Source of the DNA: Evansella sp. LMS18
GTDB lineage: Bacteria; Bacillota; Bacilli; Bacillales; Salisediminibacteriaceae
Length of the DNA stretch: 64,000 nucleotides
Assembly: GCF_024362785.1 (NCBI RefSeq)
Contig: NZ_CP093301.1
Location: forward strand, 2,480,001-2,544,000
Direction of reading: 5' to 3'
The position numbers and the translations under genes were made by a program. Shown one piece after another: positions 61,068 to 64,000 of this stretch. A model generated the notes under the pieces. It had not been told where the DNA came from and searched no databases. It worked only from the letters and a program-made list of their open reading frames with translations. Within the stretch, counting starts at the first letter, position 1. The number at the start of each line of letters is the position of its first letter.

Positions 61068-61326
61068 GGAGAGTTTAACAGAAAATCAGAAAAACACAAA
61101 ATATCATGTAAGCGCAAACATTGTGTATTTATCTACTAATTGCTTTGATTTTCTCCTGAAATCTATTTTTGTTCAATAATTTGTAAAAAATCTGCTGAGG
61201 ATTTTTATAAGAACTTCAGATTTCCATGTATTAGGAAAGAAAATTCACTAGGGAGGATCCAATCAGTGGAGACAGGCAGCCACAGAAGGGTAAATCGCAT
61301 ACGAAAGAAAAATAGGCTTACATAAT
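61068..61326. other. Region between SulP and the second ars locus
   Basis: No gene. Both divergent promoters must lie here or in 61327-61414. No repeat recognised. Confidence 0.35.
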
Positions 61327-61342
61327 ATCAAAAATATTTGAT
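61327..61342 (+). promoter_or_regulatory. ArsR2 operator copy 1 (ATCAA-N6-TTGAT)
   Basis: ATCAA, six bases, TTGAT, 72 bp upstream of arsR2. One of four identical half-site pairs around this locus. Confidence 0.65.
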
Positions 61343-61381
61343 TTAATACTTGCATTTGGTCTTCTGGTGGGATATTATTAA

Positions 61382-61397
61382 ATCAAATAAAATTGAT
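61382..61397 (+). promoter_or_regulatory. ArsR2 operator copy 2, extended to a 9-bp dyad
   Basis: ATCAA-N6-TTGAT, extended to TTAAATCAA-N6-TTGATTTAA (61378-61401). It ends 13 bp before the ATG of arsR2, so binding would block transcription or its start. Confidence 0.75.
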
Positions 61398-61414
61398 TTA
61401 ACGGAGGCGATTAT

Positions 61415-61741
61415 ATGAAATTCACCATCCCTTTACAGCCAGCTGGGGAAACAGTTGATTTCTCATTTTACGAAAAGCGTTTTAAGGCGCTTGCCGATGA
61501 GAAACGGCTCCACTTACTTTCGATTCTTTGTAAGGAAGGATCCGCTTGTGTATGTGATTTAACGGAAATGCTTAACCTGCAGCAGTCAAAATTATCTTAT
61601 CATCTGAAAATTCTGCTGGATGCAGATATTATATTAAAAGAAAAAAAGGGGACCTGGAATTATTACAGAATAAACAGTGAAGTGATTGACCATCTTCTTT
61701 CTGAGGAACTATGCTGCCTTTTCCGCCCGGCAAGTAATTGA
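61415..61741 (+). CDS. arsR: ArsR-family repressor (second arsenic locus)
   Basis: A 108-residue winged-helix repressor. FYEKRFKALADEKRLHLLSILCKEGSACVCDLTEMLNLQQSKLSYHLKILLDADIIL holds the CVC metal motif at the recognition helix, and the C-terminus carries a second Cys pair (EELCCLFRP). It differs clearly from the first ArsR. It probably controls itself and the permease downstream through the ATCAA-N6-TTGAT sites. CGGAGG precedes the ATG. The inducer may be an organoarsenical, judging by the neighbour. Confidence 0.9.
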   Translation: MKFTIPLQPAGETVDFSFYEKRFKALADEKRLHLLSILCKEGSACVCDLTEMLNLQQSKLSYHLKILLDADIILKEKKGTWNYYRINSEVIDHLLSEELCCLFRPASN

Positions 61742-61769
61742 TTAGCCGGGCCATTATTCAGGAGATAAT

Positions 61770-61785
61770 ATCAAAAAAAATTGAT
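61770..61785 (+). promoter_or_regulatory. ArsR2 operator copy 3 (ATCAA-N6-TTGAT)
   Basis: ATCAA-AAAAAA-TTGAT, in the 104-bp gap between arsR2 and the permease gene. Confidence 0.65.
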
Positions 61786-61805
61786 TCATCTCCTGTGTGT
61801 TATAT

Positions 61806-61821
61806 ATCAAATTAATTTGAT
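61806..61821 (+). promoter_or_regulatory. ArsR2 operator copy 4, perfect palindrome
   Basis: ATCAAATTAATTTGAT is a perfect 16-bp palindrome and fits the ATCAA-N6-TTGAT rule, 24 bp upstream of the permease ATG. Confidence 0.7.
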
Positions 61822-61845
61822 GTTCTTTCCGGGAGGATGAGTTAA

Positions 61846-62712
61846 ATGATAACTGAAACGATTGTTAGTTTTGTCTCGCTGGCTGTTAAGCTGACAGTAT
61901 TGTTTATAGGAATTTCTTTTTTACTTAATCTCTTACAGGCATTTATCCCCTACGGGAAGGCTGAAGCAAAATTAAAAAACACTAATCCTTTTTTTGCCAG
62001 TCTGATTGCCCTTTTCTTTGCATTCATTACACCATTTTGCTCCTGCTCCACTATTCCTGTGGTAGTTAACCTCCTGCAGAATAAAGTCCGTTTCGGCATT
62101 GTAATGGTGTTTCTGTTCGCTTCGCCTGTTCTTGATCCGACAATACTTACAATTATGGCTGTAATTATGGGGTGGGAAGTCGCATTGATTTATACCTTAA
62201 CAACCGCGGTTTTATCCCTTTTCATCGGGCTCCTTCTTGAAAGGCTGGGATTTGAAAGATCGGTTAAGCAGGTGGTGATGAATGGGTTTCAGCCAGCAGA
62301 CAAAAAGTTTTCTCTTAAAAGTTCCCTCCTTGAAACATGGGCCCTTATGAAATCTGTATATCCATACTTAATGATCGGAGCGGCAATAGGGGCGGTTATT
62401 CATGGGGTTGTACCGGCAGAATTTATTAGTTCTTATTTTGGTGGGGACGCATGGTGGCTGATTCCGGTAGCCGCTCTCGCTGGAATACCTCTGTATATAA
62501 GACTGTCAAGTATGATACCAATCTCCCAGGTTTTAATTGTGAACGGGATGGCTCTTGGTCCCGTAATGGCAATGATGATCAGTTCCGCCGGAGCGAGTCT
62601 GCCGGAGCTTGTATTAATGAGGTCGATTTTCAGAAAGCAATTAATTGCTGTTTTTGTTTTATCTGTGCTGACAATGTCCACTATATCCGGTTTTATTTTC
62701 TACTTAATTTAA
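61846..62712 (+). CDS. arsP: ArsP-type permease (probable organoarsenical efflux)
   Basis: A 288-residue membrane protein of the ArsP/DUF318 permease family, about eight helices. ALFFAFITPFCSCSTIPVVVNLLQNKV contains the paired cysteines (FCSCS) linked to trivalent methylarsenical transport; LFASPVLDPTILTIMAVIMGWEV and LAGIPLYIRLSSMIPISQVLIVNG are also typical. GGGAGG precedes the ATG. ArsP proteins export methylarsenite and aromatic arsenicals; that is the likely role here, given the ArsR gene upstream. Two operators lie in its leader. Confidence 0.9.
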   Translation: MITETIVSFVSLAVKLTVLFIGISFLLNLLQAFIPYGKAEAKLKNTNPFFASLIALFFAFITPFCSCSTIPVVVNLLQNKVRFGIVMVFLFASPVLDPTILTIMAVIMGWEVALIYTLTTAVLSLFIGLLLERLGFERSVKQVVMNGFQPADKKFSLKSSLLETWALMKSVYPYLMIGAAIGAVIHGVVPAEFISSYFGGDAWWLIPVAALAGIPLYIRLSSMIPISQVLIVNGMALGPVMAMMISSAGASLPELVLMRSIFRKQLIAVFVLSVLTMSTISGFIFYLI

Positions 62713-62728
62713 AAATGAGGTGAATAAT

Positions 62729-62860
62729 ATGATTAAAAGATTCATAAAGGTCCTTGGAGAAAAGAAAAAGGAGAACTCAAATAAATCCTGCTGTGAAAGT
62801 GAAATAAAAGAAGCGGTGGCAGAACAAAAGTGCTGCACTCAGGCTGGAGATAAGAAATAA
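62729..62860 (+). CDS. 43-residue Cys-pair peptide of the arsP unit, unknown
   Basis: The gene lies 16 bp after arsP with an AGGTG ribosome site. The product begins MIKRFIKVLGEKKKENSN, is highly charged, and has two vicinal cysteine pairs (KSCCES near residue 21 and QKCCTQ near 35) but no membrane helix. A terminator follows. The CC pairs and location suggest that it binds arsenic or passes it to ArsP, in the manner of a small metallochaperone; this is inference. I do not recognise a named family. Confidence 0.65.
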   Translation: MIKRFIKVLGEKKKENSNKSCCESEIKEAVAEQKCCTQAGDKK

Positions 62861-62869
62861 GTGTGATGT

Positions 62870-62907
62870 TGAAAAATCTGAAGGATAATTATTCTTCAGG
62901 TTTTTCA
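62870..62907. terminator. Terminator after the arsP unit
   Basis: TGAAAAATCTGAAG/CTTCAGGTTTTTCA hairpin with one G.T pair, 10 bp after the Cys-pair peptide stop. Confidence 0.85.
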
Positions 62908-63019
62908 AATGCCTTTCTTAATCTCATTGATTTTCGCTTCAGGAGGCTCGATACCTTGAGCATGTTCCGCCTGCTGAAAATTTTGTCTCACTCCGAAGTA
63001 TTTTGACGGAAGTTTTCCA

Positions 63020-63048
63020 TTGAGTGTTGGAATACCAGTATTTATACT
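63020..63048 (+). promoter_or_regulatory. Sigma-A promoter of the phosphoglucomutase gene
   Basis: TTGAGT (63020-63025), 17-base spacer, TATACT (63043-63048), 78 bp before the ATG. Close to the sigma-A consensus. Confidence 0.65.
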
Positions 63049-63125
63049 TATAAGGAGGAAATTGTTAGTGTATATTGAAAAGGTATACATATTGCTATCA
63101 AAAAATGTAAATAAGGAGCGAACCA

Positions 63126-64000
63126 TATGAAATGGGAAGAACAATACCAGCGCTGGCTGCTGCATAAAGAGCTTGATGAGGATTTAAAGGTTGAACTGGA
63201 AGAATTGCGCGGGCACCAGGGTTTCCTGGAGGATGCATTCTATAAGTCTCTTGAATTCGGCACTGGCGGAATGCGCGGGGAACTGGGGCCGGGTACAAAC
63301 CGGATGAATAAGTACACAGTAAGAAAGGCTGCAAAGGGTCTTGCACAATTGATAAGTGAAAAGGGCGATGAAGCAAAACAAAAAGGGGTTGCTATTTCGT
63401 ACGATAACCGCCGTTATTCAAAAGAGTTCGCACTGGAATCTGCCCGTGTACTTGGAACAGATGGAATCCGTGTATATGTTTTTGAGGAACTCCGGCCGAC
63501 TCCGCAGCTTTCTTTTGCAGTAAGGAAGCTGGATACTTCAGCAGGTATAATGATTACCGCAAGCCACAACCCTCCTGAATATAACGGCTTTAAAGTTTAT
63601 GGGGAAGATGGGGCTCAGCTTGCAGGAGCTGATTCTGATGAACTTCTGAGAAGAGTGAACGACATTGAAGATGAACTTTCCATCGAAATCAAGGAAGTGA
63701 ATGAACTGGAAGAAGAGGGGCTTCTCTCCTATCTCGGAGCTGAAATGGATGAAGCTTACGAGGAAGAGCTGCTGGCTGTCATACAGGATCAGGATCTTGT
63801 AAAAAACAATGGGGGAGACTTATCCATTGTGTTCACACCACTCCACGGAGCTTCAAAAGTTCCTGTAGTAAACAGCTTTAATAAAGCAGGCTATACAAAA
63901 CTGCATGTCGTTGCGTCTCAGGGGGAACCGGATCCTTCTTTTTCCAACGTATCTTCTGCTAACCCGGAAGAGCATGTAGCCTTTGACCTTGCCATAAAAG
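63126..64000 (+). CDS. pgcA: Phosphoglucomutase/phospho-sugar mutase (partial)
   Basis: The first 291 codons of an alpha-D-phosphohexomutase, cut by the window edge. MKWEEQYQRWLLHKELDEDL opens it, then FGTGGMRGELGPGTNRMN (phosphate-binding region), AISYDNRRYSKEFA, and the phosphoserine loop IMITASHNPPEYNGFKVYGEDGAQL (active Ser in TASHNP). This matches Bacillus PgcA (YhxB), which turns glucose-6-phosphate into glucose-1-phosphate for cell-wall glycolipids and UDP-glucose. AAGGAG lies 8 bases before the ATG. Confidence 0.93.

Noticed and set aside
62905-63165. A minus-strand 86-codon frame with a protein-like tail (QNFQQAEHAQGIEPPEAKINEIKKGI)
   Set aside because: The tail looks plausible, but there is no start with a ribosome site, and the front overlaps the pgcA promoter and start. 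At most a gene remnant.

Overview
This 64 kb window looks like the chromosome of a spore-forming member of the Bacillaceae (low to mid GC, strong GGAGG-type ribosome binding sites, frequent TTG and GTG starts, YteA and CotF-type spore proteins, thioredoxin-type ArsC, CydS, PgsBCA). Several exported proteins are very acidic (PgsA insert, GGT, YusW-like lipoprotein), and a gamma-polyglutamate operon is present. That would fit a salt- or alkali-adapted lineage, but this is inference and I cannot name a species.

Layout. 0-4.5 kb holds stress and redox genes (DCC thiol oxidoreductase, PPOX-fold protein, erythromycin-esterase-like protein, CypC peroxygenase P450). 4.9-6.9 kb is an IS1182-type insertion sequence; an identical copy in the same orientation lies at 43.1-45.1 kb. 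6.9-12 kb is a pgsBCA plus GGT/CapD operon for poly-gamma-glutamate. 12.5-19.5 kb has pterin dehydratase, a FetAB/YjkBA-type ABC exporter, a pseudo-receiver LuxR regulator, CydDC and a two-TM potassium channel. 19.7-24.7 kb has an OmpR-type two-component system with an MMPL exporter; both share the same direct-repeat promoter element. 25.1-28.4 kb is cydABS plus a 47-residue peptide gene. 28.5-39.8 kb holds a cysteine desulfurase, two DUF3887-type lipoproteins, an MBL hydrolase, a YusW-like lipoprotein, BrkB, an M14 peptidase, an alpha/beta hydrolase and a methyltransferase. 39.9-46.4 kb is a sporulation-flavoured cluster (CotF-like proteins fused and split, two YteA paralogues, a DUF2512 protein). 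46.7-50.8 kb is a full arsR-acr3-arsC-arsD-arsA operon. 52-62.9 kb has GNAT, Mn catalase, Dps with a Per box, MarR-MATE, a secreted PepX-type peptidase, Usp-SulP, and a second arsenic locus (arsR-arsP plus a short Cys-pair peptide). The window ends inside a phosphoglucomutase gene.

The most unusual content is non-coding. Three long tandem arrays (32.7-33.4, 41.4-42.3 and 50.8-51.5 kb; 12, 17 and 13 units) keep a period of 52 bp although their sequences differ. Each unit is built around an inverted repeat, and the recurring imperfect pair would be C.A in plus-strand RNA but G.U in minus-strand RNA. A fourth, degenerate array of hairpins spaced about 52 bp lies at 24.8 kb, a 20-bp array at 28.4 kb, a four-helix structured candidate at 35.7 kb, and several MITE-like palindromic repeats are scattered through the window.

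How the genes work together: the pgs genes make and process an anionic surface polymer; cydDC, cydABS and the cysteine desulfurase support a bd-type respiratory oxidase and sulfur or redox supply; CypC, Mn catalase and Dps all deal with peroxide; the two ars loci cover inorganic arsenate/arsenite and, probably, methylated arsenicals.
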